Shown here in pieces: positions 31,929 through 41,374 of a stretch of DNA of 50,695 nt; position 1 is the first letter of the stretch, and every line of letters starts with the position of its first letter. Source of the DNA: Prevotella sp. GTDB lineage: Bacteria > Bacteroidota > Bacteroidia > Bacteroidales > Bacteroidaceae. The stretch covers positions 1-50,695 of the forward strand of contig JAFRRN010000106.1 of the NCBI GenBank assembly GCA_017428055.1, written 5' to 3'. Under the pieces are notes generated by a model, which saw only the letters and a list, made by a program, of their open reading frames with translations, had not been told where the DNA came from and made no database searches. Position numbers and translations under genes: made by a program.

Positions 31929-32678
31929 TTATTTCTTTCCTACAATGAGGACGCTCAATTCATACAACAGCCAAATCGGGACAGACACGATGGTCAGCGT
32001 GAAGATGTCCGTGGTGGGCGTGATGATGGCGGCAATGACCATGATGACGACGATGGCATGGCGGCGGTAGCGGCGCATCGTTTCCTTGGAGATGATCCCC
32101 ATCTTGCCTAAAAGCCACGATACGACTGGTAATTCAAACACTACGCCCATCATCAGGCTCATGATGACCAATGTGTCAATGTACGATTGCAACGTCAGCA
32201 TGTTGTCAACATCGCCGCGCACCTGGTAGGTACCCAAGAAATTCAAGGTGAATGGGAACACCAGGAAATAATTGACCAACGTCCCCAGGATGAACATGAC
32301 GTATGCGCCTCCCACAATCGCTATCGCGTAATGACGCTCATTGGCATACAAGGCGGGCGAGACGAACCTGAAAAGCTGGTACAACACGAATGGGGAGGCA
32401 AGCAACAGCCCCGCATACAAGGCAATCTTGAGGTGAACCATGAATTGCTCCGTCAGCCCCGTATTCATGAGATGGATGTCGAAATAGTCGGCATTCATCA
32501 GGCGGTAGGTGATGAAACTACTTGACTTGGGAGCCAGCACGACATCGAACAATGTCTCCTTGAACAAGAATGCGGCGACTCCGAAGAATGCCGTCACCCC
32601 CAATATGCGAAACAAGCAAGCCCGCAACTCGTCTAAATGATCCCAGAATGTTCCAACACTCCCGTCCCCAACAGGCAT
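31929..32678 (-). CDS. tatC: Sec-independent protein translocase TatC
   Basis: A 249-aa protein with six predicted membrane spans. The TatC N-terminus FWDHLDELRACLFR (with the conserved glutamate and arginine used in signal recognition) and later VFPFTLNFLG and FELPVVSWLLGKMG are present. It is the receptor for twin-arginine signals. tatA lies four bases upstream, and a predicted Tat substrate is two genes downstream. Confidence 0.95.
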   Translation of the reverse strand: MPVGDGSVGTFWDHLDELRACLFRILGVTAFFGVAAFLFKETLFDVVLAPKSSSFITYRLMNADYFDIHLMNTGLTEQFMVHLKIALYAGLLLASPFVLYQLFRFVSPALYANERHYAIAIVGGAYVMFILGTLVNYFLVFPFTLNFLGTYQVRGDVDNMLTLQSYIDTLVIMSLMMGVVFELPVVSWLLGKMGIISKETMRRYRRHAIVVIMVIAAIITPTTDIFTLTIVSVPIWLLYELSVLIVGKK

Positions 32679-32682
32679 CCTC

Positions 32683-32871
32683 TTACTCCTTCTTTTGGTC
32701 TTCGGGCGTGATGTCCTTCTTCAACTCATCGGTCATCTCGTTCATCCCGTCCTTGAAACTCTTGACTCCCTTGCCCAATCCTTTCATCAATTCGGGGATC
32801 TTCTTCCCCCCGAAAAGCAGTAAAACTACCAACGCGATAAGGAGAACCTCGGGCATTCCTAATCCAAACAT
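32683..32871 (-). CDS. tatA: Sec-independent protein translocase TatA
   Basis: A 62-aa protein with an N-terminal span, the [16 protein letters not shown] hinge and amphipathic helix, and a charged tail, all as in TatA/E. It forms the pore with TatC. First gene of the four-gene Tat/redox operon. Confidence 0.94.
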   Translation of the reverse strand: MFGLGMPEVLLIALVVLLLFGGKKIPELMKGLGKGVKSFKDGMNEMTDELKKDITPEDQKKE

Positions 32872-32899
32872 AACTTATTTCATTTATATGATTTGCCTA

Positions 32900-32930
32900 C
32901 AAATATAAACATTTTTTCCAATAAAACAAT
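32900..32930 (-). promoter_or_regulatory. Promoter of the tat operon
   Basis: On the minus strand ATTG, exactly 19 bases, then TATATTTG (plus-strand CAAATATA 32900-32907 and CAAT 32927-32930). Transcription starts about 22 bases before the tatA ATG. Confidence 0.6.
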
Positions 32931-33023
32931 CATCATGGTTTTTTTTCCTCATTGTTGTTGCTTTTTGTTGTTAGAGAGAATGGGATGGATGGGATGAAAT
33001 GGGGTTCTTGGGGGGCTGTGGTG

Positions 33024-34538
33024 TCAGAAGACGATGGCCTCGTAGACATACAACTCGGCATCACGCCAGCCGTCCCATCCTATTCCAGCCTTGTCGCGCG
33101 AACAATGGCCGACAAATTCCTCCTTTGTCCAGTTCACCTCATCAGCCACTTGTGGGAGGAAAGTGCCGCTACGCCAGCCTTTCTTGATGAAGATGCCGTG
33201 GCGATGCAGTTGAAATTCGTCTAAGCTATAGATGCGTCTCATCGGCGTGAGTACCGATATTTGGATGTCTATCTCATCCAGTTCGTGACGGCGCAATTGT
33301 GGGAATCGGGGGTCTTCAAATGCTGCCATCTGCGCCATTTCATAGACCGCCTCGTGCAGAGGCATGTCTTCCCCGAAATGTCCCATGCACCCGCGCAAAG
33401 CACCCTGCTTGGTAAGCGTGACAAACGCCCCGCATTTCTGGTTGAGGGCAGGGCTTTGGCGGTCGGAAGTGGCGAAAGTGGGGGTCGTTACGTTAAAAGC
33501 GCCCGCGATGCTGTTGCGGGCTATCTCCTTCAACTGCATCTTGTCTTGTTCGGAGAGGGTGAACTGCTTGGTGTCCTTTCCCGCCTTCCGCAAGATGGCA
33601 AAAGCATGATACCCCACAACCCTGCTATGGTCATGGTTGTCAATGTCGCCGGAGTTTTGGTAGAGCAAATGCTTTATTTCATGGTCATTGTTGAGCATGA
33701 GCATCAACGTGATGATGGGAAACTCGCCGCAAGCACTCGTTGACAGGTTGCGGATGCCGCTTCGGGCATTGGCCTCAATGGTGGCAATGAATTTCTCCAC
33801 GTCACCACTCGCGACGGCCTTGCCCGTCTTTTCATCCACCTTGTATGCGTCGTGATAAGAGGGATAATGGGAGAAGTCGCTGCTGATGATGAAAAGGTTG
33901 TCGTCAGTGAAGTATGGCTTGAGGACTTCCGCCATCCTTTTCAGCTTGGAGAAGTCGTTGGTGGAGATGATGATAGGCACAATGGGAGGCACCTTGCCCA
34001 TTCGCCGTTGGAGGAAGGGCAACTGCACTTCAAGGCAATGCTCACGGTCATGGGCTTTTGCTTGGTATTCAAACACGTTGTCTGCGCTGATGAGTTGGCA
34101 GGCTGTCTCGCGATCCACCTCCACATTCCCCAAAGGGGTGGAGTAGTAGTCTGCCTCGATGTTGACGGACGCCCCGTCGAGCCATTCATAGTGGCTGGGT
34201 CCTAAAAGGAAGATTCGCTTGTAATGCCTCTCGGGGTCTATCGACATGTATGCTGCCGCCGCCACATTGCCTGAGAATACATGTCCTGCGTGGGGCACGA
34301 TGAGGGCTGCCACGTCGTGATAGGTGCCGTCTTCGGCATGGCGGGCAAGGAAACTGTCCACCTCATTGCTCAATTGTTTGGGGTCGCTCTCATAGAAACG
34401 TCCCGCTTGTGTCGCTGGTCTAACCAATGGTTCGGGTGTCATAAGCTCTATAGGTTTCTTGGTTGTTAATGCGATAAGTATCGCCGCGCAAAAACAGACG
34501 GCTGGTATGACGATCAACAGTTGGGTCTTCAAGGTCAT
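33024..34538 (-). CDS. Memo-AMMECR1 fusion (AmmeMemoRadiSam B and A)
   Basis: A 504-aa protein with an N-terminal membrane anchor (about 8-26). The Memo half (about 40-310) has GRFYESDP, the metal-binding histidine of VPHAGHVFSG and the LGPSHYEWLDG phrase. The AMMECR1 half follows, with LRGCMGHF (the LRGCIG motif) and FEDPRFPQ. The two families often occur with a radical SAM protein; that third member is not in this window. Function unknown, with modification of RNA or protein proposed. The membrane anchor is an uncommon addition. Confidence 0.87.
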   Translation of the reverse strand: MTLKTQLLIVIPAVCFCAAILIALTTKKPIELMTPEPLVRPATQAGRFYESDPKQLSNEVDSFLARHAEDGTYHDVAALIVPHAGHVFSGNVAAAAYMSIDPERHYKRIFLLGPSHYEWLDGASVNIEADYYSTPLGNVEVDRETACQLISADNVFEYQAKAHDREHCLEVQLPFLQRRMGKVPPIVPIIISTNDFSKLKRMAEVLKPYFTDDNLFIISSDFSHYPSYHDAYKVDEKTGKAVASGDVEKFIATIEANARSGIRNLSTSACGEFPIITLMLMLNNDHEIKHLLYQNSGDIDNHDHSRVVGYHAFAILRKAGKDTKQFTLSEQDKMQLKEIARNSIAGAFNVTTPTFATSDRQSPALNQKCGAFVTLTKQGALRGCMGHFGEDMPLHEAVYEMAQMAAFEDPRFPQLRRHELDEIDIQISVLTPMRRIYSLDEFQLHRHGIFIKKGWRSGTFLPQVADEVNWTKEEFVGHCSRDKAGIGWDGWRDAELYVYEAIVF

Positions 34539-34580
34539 GGGTCATGTCTTTATACGGTTTCCCTTGATCGGTTATTGGCC

Positions 34581-34646
34581 GTCCAAAGGCTTTGGACGAC
34601 CCGTCCAAGCATCTTGGACGAGGTGTCCAAGCCGCTTGGACGGGAT
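34581..34646. repeat. Three-unit 22-bp palindromic tandem array
   Basis: Units begin at 34581, 34603 and 34625, exactly 22 bases apart. Each starts with a 17-base dyad, GTCCAA-N5-TTGGAC. Units one and three are near-perfect palindromes with different inner arms (AG/CT and GC/GC), so arm changes are compensated. The last five bases differ between units. The array lies in the 142-base gap between the large GH2 gene and the Memo-AMMECR1 gene. Its sequence is unrelated to the array at 2725, but period and design are the same. Confidence 0.85.
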
Positions 34647-34680
34647 AGGATGATTACGGTCATAGGTCTGCAAAAGGGTA

Positions 34681-37600
34681 TTATTGTTCCAAGATGGAGA
34701 ACTCCGCGCCCGTGGCGAAGTCCTGTCCGTCTTGCGAACTCAATGCGTTGAAACGGAGGAAACGGGTCTTGACGGGTTTCTCAAAGAGCACCCGCTTCTC
34801 TTTCTGGTTGTTCTCGAAAGTTCCTTTGTGGATTATCTCGCTCCACGTCTTGCCGTCATTGCTCACCTGGATGGTGTATTCCTTGATGTTTCCGTTGCGG
34901 CTGTCTTGCCGTGGTAGATAGGCAAATCCTTTCAAAGTCTTCATCCCACCACAATCGAAGTCAACCCAATGGGGATAATTGGCAACGGTCACGCTCCACA
35001 TCGTATGCCAATAGGTGTTGGGGTTGCCGTCTACGAGGTGTTCGGCGTCGCCTTCACCGCTCTCCACGCTTGATGCAAAGCTTACCGTTACGGGGATATG
35101 GTCGATTCTTTCAAATTCCTTGCTGATGCCCATCCATTCGTTTCCTTGCTCGTAAGCCTTCACAAGACCGCCATTACGCAGGTTGAAAGGACCGTTATAG
35201 CGTTGCGCCTTGGATGCTTTCTTCTTGCTTTTGTCATCGATGGTATAATAGATGGGTTGATGATTGGCTTTCATGGAGGAAATCGTCACATTGCCTTCCG
35301 CATCGCGTTGCATCATGAGCGGGGCGGGCCCCGACGGCTTCACGAGTTGCACCTGTGAGGTCGTGGCAGGACGAATGATGAAGGCGAAGGTGTGGGGTGT
35401 TGCCTTCACGCGGTCTTGTTCCAATGGAGGCCCTTGCCCACAACTATTTCCGCCCAATCCGGTGGTGGAGATGTCGAGGTGAAGGATATTTCCCGTGCTT
35501 ACGGGTAGTTGATATGGATGTTTCGCCTTTGCCAGTTCTTGCGAAGTCCAAGGCAATGCGGAGAACGACATGTTATCCTCCGCAACGAACAACAACCCCT
35601 TTCCCTGTGCGTTGGTCAGTTGGCAATAGCGGGTGTCTTGGTGGTTCCCCATGTCTTGGGGCTTGGGGAAGTTCTCAAATTCGTTCTCTACCTTATTATT
35701 ATATATACCGATGTTCTGTCCCGTCTTGCGGTCGGGATAGTTGTCAATGGGGCCTCGGCCATAGTAAGTGAGATGATTCAGCGACTTCGGCAATTTCATG
35801 GCATATCCCAAACGTGGCAATACCAGTGTGGGCTTGTTGGAAGTAATGGCTGACTGCACCTCAATGGAGCCGTCAGCATAAACGGTATAGACCACGTTGT
35901 CTTGGAATGAAAACTCACAACCCTCTGCTTGCGACTCCGTAACAAACGCGATGCTCACCGAGCCATTATCGTTGATGTGTTTGTTCCATGATAAACTCTT
36001 GTGCTGCATACGGTCAAGCCCGTGTTCATACCAAGACGATTGTCCCCAGTTGTCATTGTTCACGGGAGCGCGGAAGGCGTCAAGTTGGGGTCCGAACCCT
36101 CCCTCGATCATGTTTTCATGGTCGTATATAAGGTTGGAAATGCAGCCTCTTTGCAAGTCAAACGTCACCTGGAACTTGTTTCCTTGTGAAATAGTCAGTT
36201 TGCCATTGGTCGTTTCATCCACTTGCAAGGCTCCATTTACCGCCAACAAGGGTCGTTCTCCTGTTTCTTTCACGGGCAGTTGTTCTTCTGCTTGGATAAA
36301 TCCCTTCTTTGCCCAAGGCTTGTCACTCTTCAGTCGGAACTCAATCCTCACAAAATATTCGCGGTTGTCGTTCAAGGCATTAGGATTCAAGCCGGGGATT
36401 TGTATGGCCTTGTGTGTGCGTGGGGCAATGCTTCCCACGTCAATCTTGCCGTTCTTGATGCTCTTCCCGTCGGCTTCCAGGGTGTAGAAACAATCATAGT
36501 CGGAGAGGTCATCCGTGTAATAGTTCTTATTGAAGATGTCAATGGTGCCCGACGGCTTGTCTTTCCATTTCACACCGATGTATTGATACACTTTCTTCAC
36601 CTCATAGTATTGAGGCTTGGGTTCCATATCGCCAAAGATGATGCCATTCATCACAAATTCCCGGTCGTTGGGTGTGTCGCCAAAATCACCACCGTAAGCG
36701 AGGTAGCGTGTGCCATCCTTCGTGTAGTTATACATCGATTGGTCAATCCAATCCCAAATGGCACCGCCACAGAAGTAGTTGGTGGATTCGATAGCTTCCC
36801 AATAATCAATCAAATTGCCAACAGCATTTCCCATGGAATGTGCGTATTCGGAAATGTGGAAGGGGTATTTGATGTTCATTTTCCCCTTTACGGCGGAGCG
36901 AACCCAACCAATAGACGGGTATTGGTTGCTTCCCATATCCACAATATCGTTGTTGCGCTCGTATTGTACGGGGCGACTTGGGTCAAAGGCTTTCACGGCT
37001 GCGTAGGATGCCTTGAAGTTGTCGCCGGGCCCTGCCTCATTTCCCAGACTCCAGATCACGATACATGGGTCGTTGACACGTGAATGAGCCAGTTCCATCA
37101 TTCGTGCCACATGGGCGGCTCGCCATTCGATGGGGTGGGAGAGGGATGCCTCTCCGTAATAATACTCATGGCTTTCCAAATTGGCTTCTGCCTCCAAGTA
37201 AATGCCGTATTTGTTGCACAAATAGTAGAAATAGGGGTCGCAGGAATAGTGGGATGTGCGGACGTGGTTGATGTTGGCGCGTTTCATCATCATCACCTCT
37301 TCTTCCATCTGTTCACGGGTAATGGCGTGACCTGTCTCGGGATTGGTTTCATGGCGGTTCACGCCTTTCAACTTTAGGGGTTTCCCATTGACATAGAAGT
37401 ATCTACCAGCCATTCCAAACTCATCGTCCTCGGCTTTGGTGTCCTTGATCTCTACGGTACGGAATCCTACTTGCATGGAGACTGACTCCAGGGCTTTGCC
37501 TTTCTTGTCTACTAACGATGCCACCAATATATATATATATGGTGATTCGGCTGTCCATTTCTTGGCTTTCGCCGCTTTTATCTTTGCGTTTCCATCGCCT

Positions 37601-38604
37601 TCCTTATTGATGGAAATGGGAACTTCCGTATTCTCATCGGAATAGAGTTGGTTTTCGTAGAGACGGTAAGAGACGCTCAATCCTTTCGCCTTCTTCTTGT
37701 TCAGGTCTTCTATCTGGCATGTTATGTCAAGGATACCGTCGTTTCCTTCAAACGAGGGAATGGCAACAAGGTCTTGGATATGTGCCTTCGGCGTGGCATA
37801 GACACTCACCGTGCGGAAGATGCCGGGCAAGCGGAACATGTCTTGCGCCTCCAAGAAAGAGCCGTCGGAGTTGCGATACACCTCCACCGCCACTTGGTTC
37901 TCGCCCACGTTGACATATCGGGTGATGTCGAAACGGGCAGCGTCGCGCGAGTTCTTGGAGAATCCCACGTATTGGCCATTGACCCAAAGATAGAAGAAAG
38001 AGTCAACTCCATCAAACGAGATGAAGATTTCCTGCCCCTTCCATTCCTTGGGGATGGAGAAGGAGCGCTTGTATGATCCCACCTCGTTGCGGTATTCATA
38101 CGTCGTCCAGTGGTGGGGAGGCTCGCGCATCACGCCATTTTTCCAGTCATCCTTCTTCACCTCGTGGTAGAAGATGACGGGTTGGTTGACGTAGATGGGA
38201 GTGCCATATCTCTGGGTGCCGTCGGGTTGGAGGCCGACGATGTTCCAGTTGGAGGGAACGGCAATGCCGTCCCATACGGAACAGTCATAGTCTGTGCGAT
38301 AGAAATCCTTGGGGCGTTTATCGGGGGTCTTGGCGAAGTGGAACTTCCATGTTCCGTTAAGCGACAGCCAACGTGAACTATATTCAGGCAAAACCTTCCG
38401 TGCTTCTTCCTCCGTGGCAAAGGATGTGAAACAAGCACGTGGCTGCAACTTGTTGTAACCCAACAGTTCAGGACTCTGCCATTCCTCGCCCGTGGGGGCG
38501 GTGGCGTTGCCATATTGGAATCCCTCTAACTGACCGTTTGCGCAAATGTGGGCGGCAACCATGGAGAGTGCCATTGACAATAAAAAGATAAGCTTTTTCT
38601 TCAT
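34681..38604 (-). CDS. Secreted GH2 beta-galactosidase, large multidomain form
   Basis: A 1307-aa protein with a signal peptide (about 1-22). The GH2 order is complete: sugar-binding domain, Ig-like domain, TIM barrel, and the small-chain domain of LacZ-type enzymes. The acid/base glutamate is in WSLGNEAGPG (about residue 523) and the nucleophile in HISEYAHSMG (about 585). Beyond the core are a chitobiase-like strand domain (about 1120-1165) and a C-terminal F5/8-type C carbohydrate-binding domain (about 1175-1307). It should remove beta-linked galactose from complex glycans. A TATCTTTG -7 element lies 29 bases upstream on the minus strand. Confidence 0.92.
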   Translation of the reverse strand: MKKKLIFLLSMALSMVAAHICANGQLEGFQYGNATAPTGEEWQSPELLGYNKLQPRACFTSFATEEEARKVLPEYSSRWLSLNGTWKFHFAKTPDKRPKDFYRTDYDCSVWDGIAVPSNWNIVGLQPDGTQRYGTPIYVNQPVIFYHEVKKDDWKNGVMREPPHHWTTYEYRNEVGSYKRSFSIPKEWKGQEIFISFDGVDSFFYLWVNGQYVGFSKNSRDAARFDITRYVNVGENQVAVEVYRNSDGSFLEAQDMFRLPGIFRTVSVYATPKAHIQDLVAIPSFEGNDGILDITCQIEDLNKKKAKGLSVSYRLYENQLYSDENTEVPISINKEGDGNAKIKAAKAKKWTAESPYIYILVASLVDKKGKALESVSMQVGFRTVEIKDTKAEDDEFGMAGRYFYVNGKPLKLKGVNRHETNPETGHAITREQMEEEVMMMKRANINHVRTSHYSCDPYFYYLCNKYGIYLEAEANLESHEYYYGEASLSHPIEWRAAHVARMMELAHSRVNDPCIVIWSLGNEAGPGDNFKASYAAVKAFDPSRPVQYERNNDIVDMGSNQYPSIGWVRSAVKGKMNIKYPFHISEYAHSMGNAVGNLIDYWEAIESTNYFCGGAIWDWIDQSMYNYTKDGTRYLAYGGDFGDTPNDREFVMNGIIFGDMEPKPQYYEVKKVYQYIGVKWKDKPSGTIDIFNKNYYTDDLSDYDCFYTLEADGKSIKNGKIDVGSIAPRTHKAIQIPGLNPNALNDNREYFVRIEFRLKSDKPWAKKGFIQAEEQLPVKETGERPLLAVNGALQVDETTNGKLTISQGNKFQVTFDLQRGCISNLIYDHENMIEGGFGPQLDAFRAPVNNDNWGQSSWYEHGLDRMQHKSLSWNKHINDNGSVSIAFVTESQAEGCEFSFQDNVVYTVYADGSIEVQSAITSNKPTLVLPRLGYAMKLPKSLNHLTYYGRGPIDNYPDRKTGQNIGIYNNKVENEFENFPKPQDMGNHQDTRYCQLTNAQGKGLLFVAEDNMSFSALPWTSQELAKAKHPYQLPVSTGNILHLDISTTGLGGNSCGQGPPLEQDRVKATPHTFAFIIRPATTSQVQLVKPSGPAPLMMQRDAEGNVTISSMKANHQPIYYTIDDKSKKKASKAQRYNGPFNLRNGGLVKAYEQGNEWMGISKEFERIDHIPVTVSFASSVESGEGDAEHLVDGNPNTYWHTMWSVTVANYPHWVDFDCGGMKTLKGFAYLPRQDSRNGNIKEYTIQVSNDGKTWSEIIHKGTFENNQKEKRVLFEKPVKTRFLRFNALSSQDGQDFATGAEFSILEQ

Positions 38605-38952
38605 GATGATATAGGTTAGTTAATAATCTTTACAAAGATAGGATAAAACGAGTAATTCTGTTTCATTTTTTCACTTCTTTTAAGAATCCTTTATCGTTTA
38701 GGCCGTTCAAATGATGATTTCGCCTATGATAAGCCAATTTATTTGGTGAATATAAAAAATGATTGTGAAATAAATGGTTTGTTTCGTTTTTTTCGTACTT
38801 TTGTGGCATTGAATCAATATAGGGGGCATGAAGTCCGGGCAATAGTCTTTCTATCGAATGATGCCAGTGTCTGTATTTCTATACTTCTTGTGACTTCTGA
38901 ACTCCCACCTGTTTTGGAGATAGACCTAAAAGCAATTAATTGAGCAACCATA
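38605..38952. promoter_or_regulatory. Divergent intergenic region between the two GH2 genes
   Basis: Two -7 elements were found: TATCTTTG on the minus strand (plus-strand 38633-38640) for the large GH2 gene, and TACTTTTG on the plus strand (38796-38803) for the 783-aa GH2 gene. Neither has a clear -33. The plus-strand leader is about 140 bases long with no strong hairpin. No regulatory gene is present, so control is presumably from elsewhere. Confidence 0.5.
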
Positions 38953-41304
38953 ATGAAACGTTTCTTTTTTTTCTCAATGATGCTATATGTTGCCATGGTG
39001 GCATTGGCACAGACCAAACAGCTCTTTGATGATGGCTGGCTGTTTACACGTGATGGCAAAACCATAACGGTTGACCTCCCCCACGACTGGGATATTTACG
39101 ATGCACCCGACCCAGAGACGGGTGCGACGGGAACGGGCGGAGGATGGTTTCATGGTGGCAAGGGCGAGTATCGCAAGAAGTTTAAGACACCCAAGGGAGA
39201 GATGGTCAAGCTGCACTTTGAGGGTGTCTACCAAAAGGCGGAGGTTTTCGTCAACGGCAGGAAGGTTGGTCAGCATGGTTATGGCTATACGCCATTCACC
39301 GTTGACGTAACATCCTGTTTGTATAAGGATAAACGAGAAAACGAGGTGATTGTCAAGGTGGACAATAGTGAGCAGCCCAATTGCCGTTGGTATTCAGGCT
39401 CCGGTATCTATCGCCATGTATGGATCGAGACGATGCCCACCCTGCATATTGCCGAGAACGGCGTGTTTGTGACTACGCCCGAGGTATCGACAGACAAAGC
39501 CACTGTCATGGTGGAAGTGACTGTGCAAAACGAAGCGGACGTGGAACAGCAAGGCATCGTTGAAGTTGAAGGTCAACAACAAGAGGTGTCGTTGAATGCA
39601 GGTGAGCGCAAGGTCGCCACGTTCGTCTATTCCATAGACCATCCGCAATTATGGTCGCCAGACTCACCGTTTCTATACACCGCCCATATACAACTTTTTT
39701 GCAAGAAACCCATACAGCATCAAAAAGCCCAACTCATATCGTATACCCCCCAACTCTCAACGAAGTTTGGCATCCGTAAGTTCTCATTCGATGCAGAACG
39801 TGGGTTTATACTCAATGGCAAACCGCTGCTTATCAACGGTGCCTGTGTGCATCACGACGACGGCATCCTTGGAGCAATGGCATTTGACGATGCTGAGATA
39901 CGGAAAGTGAGACAGATGAAAGAGGCTGGCTTTAACCTCATCCGCACATCGCACAACCCTACCACACGTGCTTTCCTCGATGCCTGTGACTCCATCGGTA
40001 TGCTCGTCATCGGCGAGGCTTTCGATGGATGGCGCACCCAAAAGAATCCCTACGATTACTCTACGCTCATTGATTCATGTTACCGTGAAGACATACACGC
40101 CATGGTGATGCGCGACCGTAACCATCCGAGCATCATCAGTTGGAGTATCGGGAATGAAGTCATAGAGCGTAAGGAGATTCGCGTCATCACCACAGCCCGT
40201 CTACTGAAGCAAGCTGTGTTGGAGTGTGACACGACACGTCCCATTACCGAGGCTCTTTGTGCATGGGACAGCGACTGGGAAATTTATGACCCACATGCTG
40301 AGGAGTTGGACGTGGTGGGTTACAACTACATGATTTTCAAGCATGATGCAGACCATCAACGCGACCCTAAGCGTGTAATGTGGCAGACGGAGAGCTATCC
40401 ACGTGATGCTTTTAAGAACTGGGTCTTCGCTCACGACAACCCTTACATCGTGGGAGACATCGTATGGACAGGGCTTGATTACATGGGTGAGTCGGGCATT
40501 GGAAGGTATTATTACGAGGGCGAGCGGCCGGGAGAACACTATGCTTCAGGAGGACAGCCCGAGTGGCATGGTGCCTATTGTGGCGATGTGGACGTGACGG
40601 GCTGGCGCAAGCCTATCAGCCACTATCGTGAAATGCTCTGGAGCGACAGCCCCAGTCTTTATATGGCCGTGAAAGAGCCCGATGGCTATCATGGAACGAT
40701 TAAGGAGACATCATGGAGCGTATGGCCCACATGGGAATCATGGAATTGGCCAGGATGGGAAGGCAAGCCCATAGAAGTGGAGATTTATACGAAAGCCCCA
40801 GAGGTGAAACTCTTTTTAAACGACAAACTCATTGGCACTAAACCCGTTAGCCGTTCCACGGAATTCAAGGCGGTGTTTAGTGTCCCTTACGAAGCGGGTA
40901 AACTTGAGGCGGTCGCTTATTCTAATCAAGATGGTTCCAAGACAGCTGCTTGCAAAATAGAAACAGCCAGTTCCCCTGCCTACGTGCGACTGACAACCGA
41001 CAGACAGTATCTGAATGCCGACGGCCAGTCGTTGGCATTCATCACTCTTGAGGTAGTCGATAAAGATGGACGTGTCTGTTCCGATGCGGCCATACCGTGT
41101 AATGTTAGCGTCAAGGGACAGGCTCTTTTGATGGCTGCCGCCTCTGCAGACCTCAAGGATCGAGAACCCTCCACGTCGCCGCATGTCACTACATGGAAAG
41201 GCCGCGCCATGATTGTCGTAAGAAGCACACAGAAGAGAGGCAAGGCGCAAGTATGTGTCAAGAGTGAACTTCCAACTGCCATCATCGATGTAAATACCAA
41301 ATAA
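38953..41304 (+). CDS. Secreted GH2 beta-galactosidase, DUF4982-type
   Basis: A 783-aa protein with a signal peptide (about 1-19). The N-terminal sugar-binding domain has FDDGWLFTRDG and VDLPHDWDI. The barrel carries the acid/base glutamate in WSIGNEVIE (residue 402) and the nucleophile in WQTESYP (about 480). The C-terminal third has the DUF4982 type (VEIYTKAPEVKLFLNDK) and an Ig-like domain. These enzymes act on beta-galactosides or related host glycans. It is transcribed divergently from the other GH2 gene, suggesting joint use on one substrate. Confidence 0.92.
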   Translation: MKRFFFFSMMLYVAMVALAQTKQLFDDGWLFTRDGKTITVDLPHDWDIYDAPDPETGATGTGGGWFHGGKGEYRKKFKTPKGEMVKLHFEGVYQKAEVFVNGRKVGQHGYGYTPFTVDVTSCLYKDKRENEVIVKVDNSEQPNCRWYSGSGIYRHVWIETMPTLHIAENGVFVTTPEVSTDKATVMVEVTVQNEADVEQQGIVEVEGQQQEVSLNAGERKVATFVYSIDHPQLWSPDSPFLYTAHIQLFCKKPIQHQKAQLISYTPQLSTKFGIRKFSFDAERGFILNGKPLLINGACVHHDDGILGAMAFDDAEIRKVRQMKEAGFNLIRTSHNPTTRAFLDACDSIGMLVIGEAFDGWRTQKNPYDYSTLIDSCYREDIHAMVMRDRNHPSIISWSIGNEVIERKEIRVITTARLLKQAVLECDTTRPITEALCAWDSDWEIYDPHAEELDVVGYNYMIFKHDADHQRDPKRVMWQTESYPRDAFKNWVFAHDNPYIVGDIVWTGLDYMGESGIGRYYYEGERPGEHYASGGQPEWHGAYCGDVDVTGWRKPISHYREMLWSDSPSLYMAVKEPDGYHGTIKETSWSVWPTWESWNWPGWEGKPIEVEIYTKAPEVKLFLNDKLIGTKPVSRSTEFKAVFSVPYEAGKLEAVAYSNQDGSKTAACKIETASSPAYVRLTTDRQYLNADGQSLAFITLEVVDKDGRVCSDAAIPCNVSVKGQALLMAAASADLKDREPSTSPHVTTWKGRAMIVVRSTQKRGKAQVCVKSELPTAIIDVNTK

Positions 41305-41374
41305 CCAATACCGTCATGCGTAAAAACAGATTGGCAACCATCCAAGCTGGGCAGAAGAAACAGACATTACGACT

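Noticed and set aside
36223-37083. 286-aa plus-strand open frame
   Set aside because: It is opposite the catalytic barrel of the large GH2 gene and shows no domain of its own.
38743-38943. 66-aa plus-strand open frame upstream of the second GH2 gene
   Set aside because: It spans the predicted promoter and leader, has no family likeness and no good start signal.
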